From positions 30,879-94,878 of the forward strand of contig CASDXF010000004.1 in NCBI GenBank assembly GCA_949285075.1: a stretch of DNA of 64,000 bases, given 5' to 3'. Origin of the DNA: an uncultured Bacteroides sp. Its GTDB lineage: Bacteria; Bacteroidota; Bacteroidia; Bacteroidales; Bacteroidaceae. Below are positions 28,524 to 37,654 of this stretch, one piece after another (the stretch's first letter is position 1; each line of letters begins with the position of its first letter). The translations under genes and the position numbers were made by a program. The notes below the pieces were generated by a model. That model ran no database searches. It was not told the DNA's origin and saw nothing but the letters and a program-made list of their open reading frames with translations.

Positions 28524-29206
28524 TGATGAAAGAAAAAGTATCTGTACCTTTTATGCTGCTGGGCATTCTGTTCAACGTCTGTCTTATCGCGGCCAATCTG
28601 CTCGAAACAAAAGTGATTCAAATAGGCAGCCTGACGGTCACCGCCGGGCTGTTGGTGTTCCCCGTCTCGTACATCATCAACGACTGCATAGCTGAGGTGT
28701 GGGGGTTCCGCAAGGCCCGTCTCATCATCTGGAGCGGCTTCGCCATGAACTTCTTTGTCGTGATGTTGGGGCTGATAGCGGTGTCGCTTCCCGCCGCCCC
28801 TTTCTGGGAGGGCGAGGAGCACTTCAACTTCGTGTTCGGCATGGCCCCCCGCATTGTGGCGGCCAGTCTGACGGCCTTCCTCGTCGGCTCGTTTATCAAC
28901 GCCTACGTGATGAGCCGGATGAAGATAGCGAGCCGGGGACGTAACTTCTCCGCCCGCGCCATCTGGTCTACCGTGGCGGGAGAGACCGCCGACTCGCTGC
29001 TGTTCTTCCCCATCGCCTTCGGCGGGGTAATCGCTTGGCGCGAGCTGTTGGTCATGATGTGCGTTCAGGTGGCGTTGAAGTCGCTGTACGAGGTGCTTAT
29101 CCTTCCCGTCACGGCGCGGGTGGTGAGGGCCATCAAGCGGATGGACGGGAGCGATGTCTACGACACGGGCATCTCCTACAATATTCTGAAGGTAAAGGAA
29201 ATCTGA
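28523..29206 (+). CDS. Queuosine precursor transporter (YhhQ/COG1738 family)
   Basis: 227 residues with about six membrane helices. Family landmarks are [27 protein letters not shown] and [32 protein letters not shown]. YhhQ relatives import preQ0 or preQ1. The first two codons are both ATG, so the start may be 28523 or 28526; the second leaves the riboswitch tail outside the gene. queC starts 8 bp after the stop, so the three genes form one operon. Confidence 0.92.
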   Translation: MMKEKVSVPFMLLGILFNVCLIAANLLETKVIQIGSLTVTAGLLVFPVSYIINDCIAEVWGFRKARLIIWSGFAMNFFVVMLGLIAVSLPAAPFWEGEEHFNFVFGMAPRIVAASLTAFLVGSFINAYVMSRMKIASRGRNFSARAIWSTVAGETADSLLFFPIAFGGVIAWRELLVMMCVQVALKSLYEVLILPVTARVVRAIKRMDGSDVYDTGISYNILKVKEI

Positions 29207-29213
29207 TAAAAAT

Positions 29214-29885
29214 ATGACGAATAAGATGAACAAGAAGCGCGCGCTGGTCGTGTTCAGCGGCGGGCAGGACTCGACCACTTGCCTTTTTTGGGCGAAACGC
29301 CATTTCGAGGAGGTGAGCGCCCTCAGCTTTCTGTACGGACAGAAGCATGCGAAGGAGGTCGAACTGGCGCGGGAGATAGCCCGTAAAGCGGAGGTGAGTT
29401 TCGAGGTGATGGACGTGTCGTTTATCGGCGCTCTGGGCCGTAACTCATTGACCGACCCCTCTGTCCGGATGGACGAGGAAAAGCCCGAGGAGGGATGCCT
29501 CAACACGTTCGTGCCGGGACGTAACCTGTTTTTCCTGAGTATAGCCGCCGTATACGCCCGCGAGCGGGACATCCATCACCTCGTGACGGGCGTGTCGCAG
29601 ACCGACTTCAGCGGCTATCCCGACTGCCGTGACGCGTTCATCAAGTCGCTGAACGTGACGCTGAACTTGGCGATGGACGAGCAGTTCTCGATACACACGC
29701 CGCTGATGTGGTTGGACAAGGCGGAGACGTGGGCGTTGGCCGACGAGTTGGGCGTACTGGAACTGGTGCGCCGTGACACGCTGACCTGCTACAACGGGAT
29801 TCCCGGCGACGGATGCGGCCATTGCCCGGCCTGCAAGCTGCGGCGGGAGGGACTGGAGAAATATTTGAAAAGCAAGAACCTATAA
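29214..29885 (+). CDS. queC: 7-cyano-7-deazaguanine synthase
   Basis: 223 residues. The PP-loop SGGQDST (15-21) binds ATP, and [18 protein letters not shown] near the end supplies the zinc cysteines with the earlier LTCYNG Cys. It converts 7-carboxy-7-deazaguanine to preQ0. A second ATG four codons in (29226) is an alternative start. Middle gene of the queuosine operon. Confidence 0.96.
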   Translation: MTNKMNKKRALVVFSGGQDSTTCLFWAKRHFEEVSALSFLYGQKHAKEVELAREIARKAEVSFEVMDVSFIGALGRNSLTDPSVRMDEEKPEEGCLNTFVPGRNLFFLSIAAVYARERDIHHLVTGVSQTDFSGYPDCRDAFIKSLNVTLNLAMDEQFSIHTPLMWLDKAETWALADELGVLELVRRDTLTCYNGIPGDGCGHCPACKLRREGLEKYLKSKNL

Positions 29886-29897
29886 TCAATTGAAGCA

Positions 29898-30353
29898 ATG
29901 ACGGAACTGAGAGAACAGCTGTCCTTACTGGGCAGAAAGACGGAGTATCGGCAAGACTACGCCCCCGAGGTGTTGGAGGCGTTCGACAACAAGCACCCCG
30001 AACACGACTATTGGGTGCGCTTCAACTGCCCCGAGTTCACGAGCTTGTGCCCCATTACGGGACAGCCCGACTTCGCCGAGATACGCATATCCTATATCCC
30101 CGACATCAAGATGGTGGAGAGCAAGAGCCTGAAGCTCTACTTGTTCAGCTTCCGCAACCACGGGGCTTTCCACGAGGACTGCGTGAACATCATCATGAAA
30201 GACCTTATCCGGCTGATGAATCCCAAGTATATCGAGGTGACGGGACTGTTCACTCCCCGTGGAGGAATATCCATTTATCCCTACGCCAACTACGGCCGTC
30301 CGGGCACGAAGTATGAGCGGATGGCCGAGCAACGGCTGATGAGCAGAGAGTAA
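29898..30353 (+). CDS. queF: NADPH-dependent preQ0 reductase
   Basis: 151 residues, the short (type I) form. [28 protein letters not shown] contains the nucleophilic Cys and the QueF motif; [24 protein letters not shown] follows. It reduces preQ0 to preQ1, the ligand of the proposed upstream riboswitch, which gives product feedback. Twelve bases after queC. Confidence 0.97.
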   Translation: MTELREQLSLLGRKTEYRQDYAPEVLEAFDNKHPEHDYWVRFNCPEFTSLCPITGQPDFAEIRISYIPDIKMVESKSLKLYLFSFRNHGAFHEDCVNIIMKDLIRLMNPKYIEVTGLFTPRGGISIYPYANYGRPGTKYERMAEQRLMSRE

Positions 30354-30371
30354 CGCCCGGCCAGTTCACTG

Positions 30372-30845
30372 TCACTCGTGGTGATAAGGCCCGCCGTTCA
30401 GTATGGTCATGGCCCGGTAGACCTGCTCCACGAAGATGAGGCGTATCATCTGGTGCGAAAAGGTCATGCGCGATAGGGAAATCTTCTCGCGGGCCGTCTG
30501 GTACACTTTGGCGGAAAAGCCGTAAGGCCCGCCGATGACGAACACCAGACGCTTGCCTACCGTGTTCATCTTGTGGCGCATGTATTCGGCGAACTCCACG
30601 GAGCGCATCTCCTTCCCGTGCTCGTCGAGCAGGACGACGAAGTCGCCCGGCTGCAACGCCTTGAGGATGAGTTCCCCCTCTTTCTCCTTCTGCTGCTCCT
30701 CGGAGAGGCTTTTGGTATTCTTCAACTCGGGAATCACTTCCATCTCGAACGAGAGGAAACGTTGGGTGCGGCGCATATAGTCATCGATGGCGTCGATGAA
30801 ATGCTTCTCTACGGTTCGTCCTACGACAAGGAGAGTTGTCTTCAT
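30372..30845 (-). CDS. rlmH: 23S rRNA pseudouridine-1915 N3-methyltransferase
   Basis: 157 residues of the SPOUT-class RlmH family: FVVLLDEHGKEMRSVEFAEYM, LVFVIGGPYGFS with the knot's SAM site, and the tail LSRMTFSHQMIRLIFVEQVYRAMTILNGGPYHHE, which is nearly invariant. Convergent with queF. Confidence 0.97.
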   Translation of the reverse strand: MKTTLLVVGRTVEKHFIDAIDDYMRRTQRFLSFEMEVIPELKNTKSLSEEQQKEKEGELILKALQPGDFVVLLDEHGKEMRSVEFAEYMRHKMNTVGKRLVFVIGGPYGFSAKVYQTAREKISLSRMTFSHQMIRLIFVEQVYRAMTILNGGPYHHE

Positions 30846-30876
30846 GCTTTTCGTTCGCTTTTCTTGAATAATTGCG

Positions 30877-30884
30877 CAAAAATA
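30877..30884 (-). promoter_or_regulatory. -7 promoter element for rlmH
   Basis: The minus strand reads TATTTTTG, matching TAnnTTTG, 31 bp before the rlmH ATG. It faces away from the nadC promoter at 30917. Confidence 0.5.
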
Positions 30885-30916
30885 CGGATTTTTTATGTCA
30901 ATTTGCGATTAATGAT

Positions 30917-30924
30917 TACCTTTG
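30917..30924 (+). promoter_or_regulatory. -7 promoter element for nadC
   Basis: TACCTTTG lies 86 bp before the nadC ATG, leaving a leader of about 80 nt. The leader contains GGCGCGGGGCGC and CGCCCGGCG, which can pair partly; no known riboswitch was recognised. Confidence 0.55.
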
Positions 30925-31010
30925 CCTGTAAATTAGGGTGTTTCTGGCGCGGGGCGCTGTTTTGGTTTCGCCCGGCGTTTAGGATTGAATACTAAGCATA
31001 CAGAAAGAAC

Positions 31011-31859
31011 ATGGATAAGGAAAAAGAACTGATTGACAAGCTGATTGACCTCGCTTTCGCGGAGGACATCGGCGACGGGGACCATACGACCCTTTCGTGC
31101 ATCCCCGATACGGCAATGGGAAAGTCTAAACTGTTGATTAAGGAGGCGGGCGTATTGGCCGGAATTGAGGTGGCCAAAGAGATATTCAGCCGCTTCGACC
31201 CCACGATGAAGGTGGAGGTGCTGATTCCGGACGGAACGGAAGTGAAACCGGGTGACGTGGCCATGATTGTGGAGGGCAAGGTGCGGTCGCTGTTGCAGAC
31301 CGAACGCCTGATGCTGAACGTGATGCAGCGGATGAGCGGCATAGCCACGATGACCCGCAAGTACGCCAAACGGTTGGAAGGCACGCGTACTAAAGTGCTC
31401 GACACGCGCAAGACAACGCCGGGGATGCGTATATTGGAGAAGATGGCGGTAAAGATTGGCGGTGGAGAAAATCATCGTATCGGTTTGTTCGATATGATTC
31501 TGCTGAAAGACAATCACGTGGACTTTGCGGGTGGCATAGACAAGGCCATAACAAGGGCGAAAGAGTATTGCAAGGAAAAAGGCAAGGACCTGAAGATTGA
31601 GATTGAGGTGCGCAATCTTGACGAGCTGCAACAAGTGCTCGACTTGGGTGGCGTGGACCGTATCATGTTTGATAACTTCACCCCAGAAATGACCAAGAAA
31701 GCCGTGGAGATGGTAGGTGGGCGTTACGAGACGGAATCATCGGGAGGCATTACCTTCGATACCCTGCGTGACTATGCCGAGTGCGGCGTGGACTTCATTT
31801 CGGTTGGCGCGCTGACTCATTCTGTCAAGGGACTTGACATGAGCTTTAAGGCTTGTTAG
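31011..31859 (+). CDS. nadC: Nicotinate-nucleotide diphosphorylase (carboxylating)
   Basis: 282 residues. VLDTRKTTPGMRILEKMAVKIGGGENHRIGLFDMILLKDNH is split by the usual catalytic Arg, Lys and His of quinolinate phosphoribosyltransferase; TESSGGITFDTLRDYAECGVDFISVGALTHS closes the barrel. It makes nicotinate mononucleotide from quinolinate and PRPP, feeding NadD (16.3 kb). Monocistronic: own promoter and terminator. Confidence 0.97.
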   Translation: MDKEKELIDKLIDLAFAEDIGDGDHTTLSCIPDTAMGKSKLLIKEAGVLAGIEVAKEIFSRFDPTMKVEVLIPDGTEVKPGDVAMIVEGKVRSLLQTERLMLNVMQRMSGIATMTRKYAKRLEGTRTKVLDTRKTTPGMRILEKMAVKIGGGENHRIGLFDMILLKDNHVDFAGGIDKAITRAKEYCKEKGKDLKIEIEVRNLDELQQVLDLGGVDRIMFDNFTPEMTKKAVEMVGGRYETESSGGITFDTLRDYAECGVDFISVGALTHSVKGLDMSFKAC

Positions 31860-31871
31860 GATACGCTTTCA

Positions 31872-31938
31872 GAAGAAAGGGGAAACGCCGTGGCGATACG
31901 TTTCCGCTCGGATGCCTTCCCTTTTCTCCTTTTTAATT
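31872..31938 (+). terminator. Terminator after nadC
   Basis: AGAAAGGGGAA (31874-31884) pairs with TTCCCTTTTCT (31917-31927) allowing one G-T pair; an inner GGAAACG / CGTTTCC alternative also exists. A T-rich stretch (CCTTTTTAATTCTTTT) follows. Confidence 0.65.
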
Positions 31939-32023
31939 CTTTTAACTCTTCTCTTTGCAGCATTCTTGCGTTTCTTGCGTCTAAAGGGAAAACAAGACAA
32001 ACTACGTTCGATAAACAGAGGCG

Positions 32024-32581
32024 GTGACTTTGGAAAATGAGACAGAACTGGTGAAGGGCTGCCGGGCAGGAAAGGATTCAGCCCGCAAGGAACTTTACAC
32101 CCTATATTCCAAACAGATGTTAGCTGTATGTTACCGCTATACGGGTGATATGGATGTTGCCTACGATGTGTTGCATGATGGATTTATTCGGATTTTCACG
32201 AACTTCTCCTTCCGGGGAGAGTCGTCACTCGGTACATGGATTACCAAAATAATGGTGACGCAAGCGCTTGACTATCTGAGACGGGAAAGGAAAATCGAAC
32301 GGTTGGTGACTTACGAGGAGCAATTGCCGGATATACCGGACATTACGGCGGAGAATGGAGATGCGCTATCTGAAGAAGTGTTGATGAAATTTGTGGCGGA
32401 GTTACCGGATGGATGCCGAACAGTTTTCAATCTTTATGTGTTTGAAGAGAAGACGCACAAGGAAATAGCTAAGGCGCTTCATATTAAAGAGCACTCGTCT
32501 ATCTCGCAATTGCATCGGGCGAAATACTTGTTGGCGAAAAGAATTAAAGAATATAGAAAGCATGAAGAAGGAAAAAAATGA
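32024..32581 (+). CDS. ECF-type RNA polymerase sigma factor
   Basis: 185 residues from a GTG start. Region 2 (DMDVAYDVLHDGFIRIFTNF, then GTWITKIMVTQALDYLRRERK) and region 4 (LPDGCRTVFNLYVFEEKTHKEIAKALHI) are clear and there is no region 3, as in ECF sigmas. The next gene overlaps it by 20 bp and has the layout expected of a membrane anti-sigma partner. A weak -7-like TACGTTCG lies at 32003-32010 and could be autoregulated. Confidence 0.92.
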   Translation: MTLENETELVKGCRAGKDSARKELYTLYSKQMLAVCYRYTGDMDVAYDVLHDGFIRIFTNFSFRGESSLGTWITKIMVTQALDYLRRERKIERLVTYEEQLPDIPDITAENGDALSEEVLMKFVAELPDGCRTVFNLYVFEEKTHKEIAKALHIKEHSSISQLHRAKYLLAKRIKEYRKHEEGKK

Positions 32582-33626
32582 AATTACCGACTTGTTCCGT
32601 TCACGCCTTGTAGATGCGCAAATGGAAGTAAAGGAGGGGTTTTGGGAAAAATTGGAGACGGACGTTTCTGTGGCTTGTCGTCAGAGACACCGGGCGCTGA
32701 TTTTCCGGATAGCCGCAGCCGCGTCCGTATTGCTTGTATTGGGAGCTTCGTCCGCTGTTCTATGGAATTTTTCTCCCCGGGAGGATTTGGGAGAGGCTTT
32801 TCATAAGATAGAAGCGAGCCGTACAGGGAGCTTAAATGGTGACGGACTGCAGATAAGCCAATTGCCGCAAGCTACCGGTCCGGTGTTGTATTCGCCTGCT
32901 CCTTTTTCTGGTGGCGCATTGCCTTCAAGTGAAAAGGGTGGGGAGGATTCGCTCTCCGTAAGGTTGTCGGTGTCGTTTTCCTTCTCCTCATCTACCGCTT
33001 TCGGAGGCGGTGGGCGTTCCAACCAATATACCGGTTATCGAAAGGCGGCTAACTCAAACCGGAGAGGCGATAATTCAGCCTTTGTCCCTTCAGAGAGTAA
33101 TTCCGCGGACGAGATACCGATTACGGGTGAGCAAGTGAGTAGAGAATCTAATTGGGCTATAAAAGCGGAAGCGGGATTTGCGCTTCCGGCGGACGAAGGA
33201 GCATATAAGCCTCCAGTTTCTACGGGAATAACCGTGGAGCGCAGACTGAATGATTTTTTGAGTGTGGAGACTGGATTGCTTTATTCTAATTTGCGCTCAG
33301 ATGAACAGACATTGCATTATTTGGGCATTCCTGTGAGAATGAATTTTTTATTGGCGGATACGGAAAAATTTGATTTGTACGCTTCTGTCGGCGGGATGGC
33401 TGACAAATGCTTCAGCGGAGCGCCGGACAATAGTTTTGCGGAAGAGCCTATCCAATTGGCTGTGACGGCAGGAGTCGGCATCCGTTATAAAATAAATGAG
33501 CGGTTGGCCCTTTTTGCTGAACCGGGAGTTTCTCACCACTTCCAAACCGATTCGAAACTGGTAACCGCACGTACGAAAAGGCCGACAAATTTTAACTTAT
33601 TGTGTGGAATACGCATGACATACTAA
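32562..33626 (+). CDS. Membrane-anchored protein with C-terminal beta-barrel-like domain, putative sigma partner
   Basis: 354 residues in three parts. Residues 1-43 are charged and cytoplasm-like (ITDLFRSRLVDAQMEVKEGFWEKLE), resembling short anti-sigma N-termini. Residues about 45-67 form one membrane helix (IFRIAAAASVLLVLGASSAVLW). After a Ser/Gly-rich low-complexity linker (about 85-195), the last ~155 residues have alternating beta strands of the small outer-membrane barrel type (FLSVETGLLYS, ERLALFAEPGVSHHF) ending GIRMTY. It overlaps the sigma gene by 20 bp. Anti-sigma function is inferred from this coupling. Confidence 0.75.
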   Translation: MKKEKNEITDLFRSRLVDAQMEVKEGFWEKLETDVSVACRQRHRALIFRIAAAASVLLVLGASSAVLWNFSPREDLGEAFHKIEASRTGSLNGDGLQISQLPQATGPVLYSPAPFSGGALPSSEKGGEDSLSVRLSVSFSFSSSTAFGGGGRSNQYTGYRKAANSNRRGDNSAFVPSESNSADEIPITGEQVSRESNWAIKAEAGFALPADEGAYKPPVSTGITVERRLNDFLSVETGLLYSNLRSDEQTLHYLGIPVRMNFLLADTEKFDLYASVGGMADKCFSGAPDNSFAEEPIQLAVTAGVGIRYKINERLALFAEPGVSHHFQTDSKLVTARTKRPTNFNLLCGIRMTY

Positions 33627-33636
33627 CTCAATCAAT

Positions 33637-34161
33637 ATGAAAAAAACATTTATAATACTATGTATGACTATAGGATTCCTGACCTTGATGACTGGCTGTG
33701 GTAATGAGGATATGGATTTCTATAACCCCGATGTTGAACTCTTTGTGAAGCAATTGAAGTCGGGAAACTATAAAATGAAAGATGAAAACGGAATGGTGTC
33801 GCCACCTCGTTTTACTGAGAAAGATATACCTGAACTGTTGGAATATGCAGAGGACTTGACTGTGATACCCTCCTTCCCGTCTGTTTTCAATACGAATAAC
33901 GGGAAAATTCGGTTGGGTGAGTGTATGCTTTGGATTATAGAGGGTATTCGTCGGGGAACGCCTCCCTCGATGGGATGTAAAATGGTACTTGCTAACGCTA
34001 AAAATTACGAGGCTATTTATTTTTTGACAGATGAGGAGGTGCTGGATGCCGTAGATTGCTATCGTCGTTGGTGGGAGGAACGAAAATATCCGAAAACAGT
34101 ATGGACTATAGAGCCCTGTTATGATGATCCACTTTGCGGGTCGGGATACCGTTGGTGGTAA
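33637..34161 (+). CDS. Lipoprotein, DUF4943-like
   Basis: 174 residues. The signal MKKTFIILCMTIGFLTLMTGC has a lipobox with Cys21. The mature part is mixed alpha/beta with a Trp-rich end (RRWWEERKYPKTVWTIEP). It resembles the DUF4943 family, from memory; no function is known. Ten bases after the sigma-partner gene, so it belongs to the same operon. Confidence 0.7.
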   Translation: MKKTFIILCMTIGFLTLMTGCGNEDMDFYNPDVELFVKQLKSGNYKMKDENGMVSPPRFTEKDIPELLEYAEDLTVIPSFPSVFNTNNGKIRLGECMLWIIEGIRRGTPPSMGCKMVLANAKNYEAIYFLTDEEVLDAVDCYRRWWEERKYPKTVWTIEPCYDDPLCGSGYRWW

Positions 34162-34193
34162 ACTCGGAACAGATAATGAAAGGAGAAAGACTG

Positions 34194-34838
34194 ATGAAAC
34201 GTTGGTTTTCGACTGTGGCGCTGAGTCTGTCGCTCGCCTTAGGTGCGTATGCTCAAGAATGGACGGCGGAGGATTCGTTGCGCCTGAAACGGTTGTTGGA
34301 AAACGAGGAGGAACTGAAATTGAATCCGAAAGCGGTAGAGGCGATAGACTTTGGCGGAGTGAGCGTAGAGGCTCCGCATATGTCCATGAACAAGCCGTGG
34401 TTGTTTTTTGACACGACTCTTCCGCAGGTCGGCCCCAAGCGCCCTAAGCTCAGTCTTTTTCTGAGGCCGTATTCTCCGGACCTTATTCATGATTGGGAGA
34501 CAACCTTCCGTTTCTACCGCGATAAGTTGGACTTCGGCCAGTACAATACGCTTCCGGAAACCGTTACGGATACGGTGGAGGAAGGAGTCAGCCGGCCGAG
34601 GCTGTTTCTCAGGATGATGGCGAGAAGAGCGCAGCTCATGAACGACGGAAGAATCTCTATCGGCAAAAAAGGGATGTATATAGAGAATGGGACGATCGGC
34701 GGGCTTGACTTGATGGCGATGTTTACTAAAGACTTTTGGAACAGAAAGGACGAAAGGAACCGGTTGCGTACACTGGAGGTACTGAAGTATTACGGGGATT
34801 CGACCACGGTGTGGATTAATCATCCCGTATTCAAGTAG
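34194..34838 (+). CDS. Secreted protein of unknown function (DUF4858-like)
   Basis: 214 residues from the ATG at 34194, preceded by AAAGGAGAAAG at good spacing, an unusually strong ribosome-binding site for this phylum; the open frame reaches further upstream into the lipoprotein gene. The signal is MKRWFSTVALSLSLALGAYAQ. The mature protein has no motif I can assign; it may belong to DUF4858. Last gene of the sigma operon. Confidence 0.7.
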   Translation: MKRWFSTVALSLSLALGAYAQEWTAEDSLRLKRLLENEEELKLNPKAVEAIDFGGVSVEAPHMSMNKPWLFFDTTLPQVGPKRPKLSLFLRPYSPDLIHDWETTFRFYRDKLDFGQYNTLPETVTDTVEEGVSRPRLFLRMMARRAQLMNDGRISIGKKGMYIENGTIGGLDLMAMFTKDFWNRKDERNRLRTLEVLKYYGDSTTVWINHPVFK

Positions 34839-34897
34839 TCTCGGCCGCTTTTGTCGGTAAAGGTATCTGTCTTATTAATTTCAATAAACATAGAACG

Positions 34898-35842
34898 ATG
34901 AATAGAGTGACTTCTCTTTTGGGAATCAAGCATCCCATTATTCAAGGTGGAATGGTATGGTGTAGTGGATGGCGGCTCGCTTCTGCCGTAAGCGAGGCTG
35001 GTGGATTGGGCTTGCTCGGAGCGGGCTCGATGTATCCCGATGTCCTGCGTGAACATATCCGCAAGTGTCAAGCGGCTACCAACTGTCCTTTCGGTGTGAA
35101 TATCCCGCTTATGTATCCGCAGATAGAAGAGATAATGAACATTGTAGCCGAAGAAGGGGTGAAGATTGTGTTTACTTCGGCCGGAAATCCGAAGACGTGG
35201 ACGGGGTGGCTGAAGGAGAGAGGGATTACGGTCGTTCACGTGGTTTCCTCTTCGCGTTTCGCCGTGAAGTGTGAGGAAGCAGGAGTGGATGCGGTGGTGG
35301 CTGAAGGCTTTGAGGCTGGAGGGCATAACGGTCGGGAAGAGACCACGACGCTTTGCCTGATTCCTGCCGTGCGTTCGGTCACGTCGCTTCCGTTAATTGC
35401 CGCTGGTGGCATAGGAACCGGGGAGGGTATACTGGCGGCTATGGCGTTGGGAGCCGAAGGGGTGCAGATAGGCAGCTGTTTCGCTCTGACGGAGGAAAGC
35501 TCGGCAAGTGCGGCTTTCAAGGAGCATTGCCTCGCTCTTGGAGAGGGAGGCACGAAGTTGTTGTTGAAGAAACTCGCTCCTACCCGTTTGGCGAAGAACG
35601 CCTTCAGGGATGCTGTGGAAAAGGCCGAGGAGAGCGGAGCGACGGCGGAGGAACTGCGTGATCTGTTAGGAAAAGGCCGGGCTAAAAAAGGAATCTTTGA
35701 AGGGAATCTGGACGAGGGTGAACTGGAAATAGGGCAGGTCTCCGCGCTGCTTAGCCGGCAAGAGTCCGTAAAGGACGTGATGCGGGAGCTGATTGAATCC
35801 TACCGGAGAGTGGCTGAAAGGGATTACCTTTCCATGATGTAG
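34898..35842 (+). CDS. FMN-dependent nitronate monooxygenase / enoyl-ACP reductase II family protein
   Basis: 314 residues, TIM barrel. IQGGMVWCSGWRLASAVSEAGGLGLLG, EGFEAGGHNGRE and LIAAGGIGTGEGILAAMALGAEGVQIGS are the FMN-binding signatures shared by nitronate monooxygenases and FabK. H of GGHNG is the usual active-site His. Whether it detoxifies nitronates or reduces enoyl-ACP cannot be told from sequence alone; no fab genes are adjacent. Single gene. Confidence 0.85.
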   Translation: MNRVTSLLGIKHPIIQGGMVWCSGWRLASAVSEAGGLGLLGAGSMYPDVLREHIRKCQAATNCPFGVNIPLMYPQIEEIMNIVAEEGVKIVFTSAGNPKTWTGWLKERGITVVHVVSSSRFAVKCEEAGVDAVVAEGFEAGGHNGREETTTLCLIPAVRSVTSLPLIAAGGIGTGEGILAAMALGAEGVQIGSCFALTEESSASAAFKEHCLALGEGGTKLLLKKLAPTRLAKNAFRDAVEKAEESGATAEELRDLLGKGRAKKGIFEGNLDEGELEIGQVSALLSRQESVKDVMRELIESYRRVAERDYLSMM

Positions 35843-35907
35843 GCGGACAAAACGTTCGGGATTTCCCCTTAATTGGTGCTAAGTTTCGTTATCTACTCGG
35901 AATAATG

Positions 35908-35915
35908 TACCTTTG
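35908..35915 (+). promoter_or_regulatory. -7 promoter element for the M23 peptidase gene
   Basis: TACCTTTG lies 20 bp before the ATG at 35936; a TTTCG about 20 bp upstream is a weak -33. It indicates a very short leader. Confidence 0.6.
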
Positions 35916-35935
35916 CGACGAGAAATGTGAGTAAA

Positions 35936-37591
35936 ATGAAACAATATATCGTCGTACTGCTGCTACTTGTCTATGGCGTGTGTGGACGGGCTCAGGAAGA
36001 AATGGAACCTGTTTTTACGCCTCCTTTTGATTTTCCTCTTACGTTTAGCGGGAACTTTGGAGAAATCCGTGCCAATCATTTCCATGGGGGATTGGACTTT
36101 AAGACGGGAGGAGTCATCGGAAAAACGGTACGGGCGTTGAGCGATGGCTACATCTTGCGCATCCGGGTGACGAATGGCTCGGGATATGTGCTTGATGTTC
36201 ACTACGACAATGGCTATTCTACAATCAACAGGCATCTCAGCGCTTTCCTTTCACCGATAGCGGAAAGGGTGGAGCAGCTTCAATACGAAGAGGAGAGTTG
36301 GGAGGTCGAAATCGTTCCGCAGCCTGACGAGTATCGGGTAAAGGCCGGACAGCCCATTGCGTTAAGCGGGAATACGGGCTATTCGTTCGGACCTCATCTT
36401 CATTTAGACGTATTTGAAACGGCATCGGGAGACTATGTTGACCCGATGCCTTTCTTCCAATCGAAGGTTAAGGACACTCGTTCTCCTAGAGCGGAAGGTA
36501 TCATGCTTTTTCCTCAGCCGGGAAAGGGGCTTGTGGAGGGAAGGATGAAAAACCTGACCATTCAGCCGAACCGGAAGGAGCCAGTAGAGGCGTGGGGAGA
36601 AATAGGTGCGGGAATCAAGGCATACGACTATATGGACGGGGTAGGCAATCACTATGGTGTATATTCCGTCGTGCTTGAAGTGGACGGCGAGGAGGTGTTC
36701 CGCAGTACGGTAGACCGCTTCTCGCAGGAAGAGAACCGGATGATTAACTCGTGGACTTACGGACAGTACATGAAGTCGTTCATCGACCCGGGCAATACCT
36801 TACGTATGTTGCGGGCATCCAACGGAAATCGGGGGATAGTGACCATCGGCGAGGAGAGGGACTATAAATTCCGGTATACTCTGAAGGATGTTTTCGGCAA
36901 CACTTCGCGCTACGACTTTACGGTACGGGGGCGGAAGCGGGCGATAGAGCCGATGAACTATCCCGATAAGTATTTCTTCAAGTGGAATAAAACCAATTAT
37001 TTGCAAGAGCCCGGGCTTAGCCTCGTTGTTCCTAAAGGAACGTTATATGATAATGTGTTCCTGAATTTCGAGATGGAAGCTGATAGCGGGGCTATTGCGT
37101 ATACTTATCAGCTGAGCGACAGGGAAGTCCCTCTTCATACGGCAGGCGAGTTGCGGATAGGGCTTCGGCATAGGCCGGTGGCCGACACGACAAAGTATTA
37201 CGTGGCCCGCATCGGTTCGGACGGAAGGGCCTACAACGCGGGCGGGAAGTACGAGAACGGTTATATGACGGCTAAGGTGCTCTCGTTGGGCACCTATACG
37301 GTTCGAGTGGATACCGTTGCCCCGGAAATCATTCCCGTCAATAGGCAGTCGTGGGGGAAGAATGGAAAGATTGTCTATCGTCTGAAGGAAAAGGAGACGG
37401 GCATAGCTTCTTATCGGGGCACAATCGACGGTAAGTATGCGCTTTTCGGCCGGCCCAACATCGTGAAGTCCTATTGGGAATGCAAGCTTGACCCGAAGTG
37501 GATAGAGAGGGGCAAGAAGCATATCGTAGAGTTTACGGCGACGGACGAGAGGGGTAACACAACGGTGAGCCGGACCAGTTTCGTTTGGTGA
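35936..37591 (+). CDS. Secreted M23 family metallopeptidase
   Basis: 551 residues from the ATG at 35936 (a GTG three codons earlier is unlikely given the promoter). Signal MKQYIVVLLLLVYGVCGRAQ. The M23 domain is N-terminal: GNFGEIRANHFHGGLDF gives the HxxxD ligands and GYSFGPHLHLDVFET the HxH. About 350 residues of beta-rich sequence follow, including repeated Ig-like stretches, an arrangement common in Bacteroidota M23 proteins. It should cut peptidoglycan cross-bridges in the periplasm. Confidence 0.9.
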   Translation: MKQYIVVLLLLVYGVCGRAQEEMEPVFTPPFDFPLTFSGNFGEIRANHFHGGLDFKTGGVIGKTVRALSDGYILRIRVTNGSGYVLDVHYDNGYSTINRHLSAFLSPIAERVEQLQYEEESWEVEIVPQPDEYRVKAGQPIALSGNTGYSFGPHLHLDVFETASGDYVDPMPFFQSKVKDTRSPRAEGIMLFPQPGKGLVEGRMKNLTIQPNRKEPVEAWGEIGAGIKAYDYMDGVGNHYGVYSVVLEVDGEEVFRSTVDRFSQEENRMINSWTYGQYMKSFIDPGNTLRMLRASNGNRGIVTIGEERDYKFRYTLKDVFGNTSRYDFTVRGRKRAIEPMNYPDKYFFKWNKTNYLQEPGLSLVVPKGTLYDNVFLNFEMEADSGAIAYTYQLSDREVPLHTAGELRIGLRHRPVADTTKYYVARIGSDGRAYNAGGKYENGYMTAKVLSLGTYTVRVDTVAPEIIPVNRQSWGKNGKIVYRLKEKETGIASYRGTIDGKYALFGRPNIVKSYWECKLDPKWIERGKKHIVEFTATDERGNTTVSRTSFVW

Positions 37592-37654
37592 TGGGGCGGT
37601 TGAGACATTTTGAGAGCATCAACATTTATAAATGATTAAAAAACTAGATATTTT

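Noticed and set aside
28352-29572. A 406-codon minus-strand frame over the queuosine operon
   Set aside because: It is antisense to the transporter and queC, both clearly real, and its composition is shadow-like (His, Arg, Gln rich).
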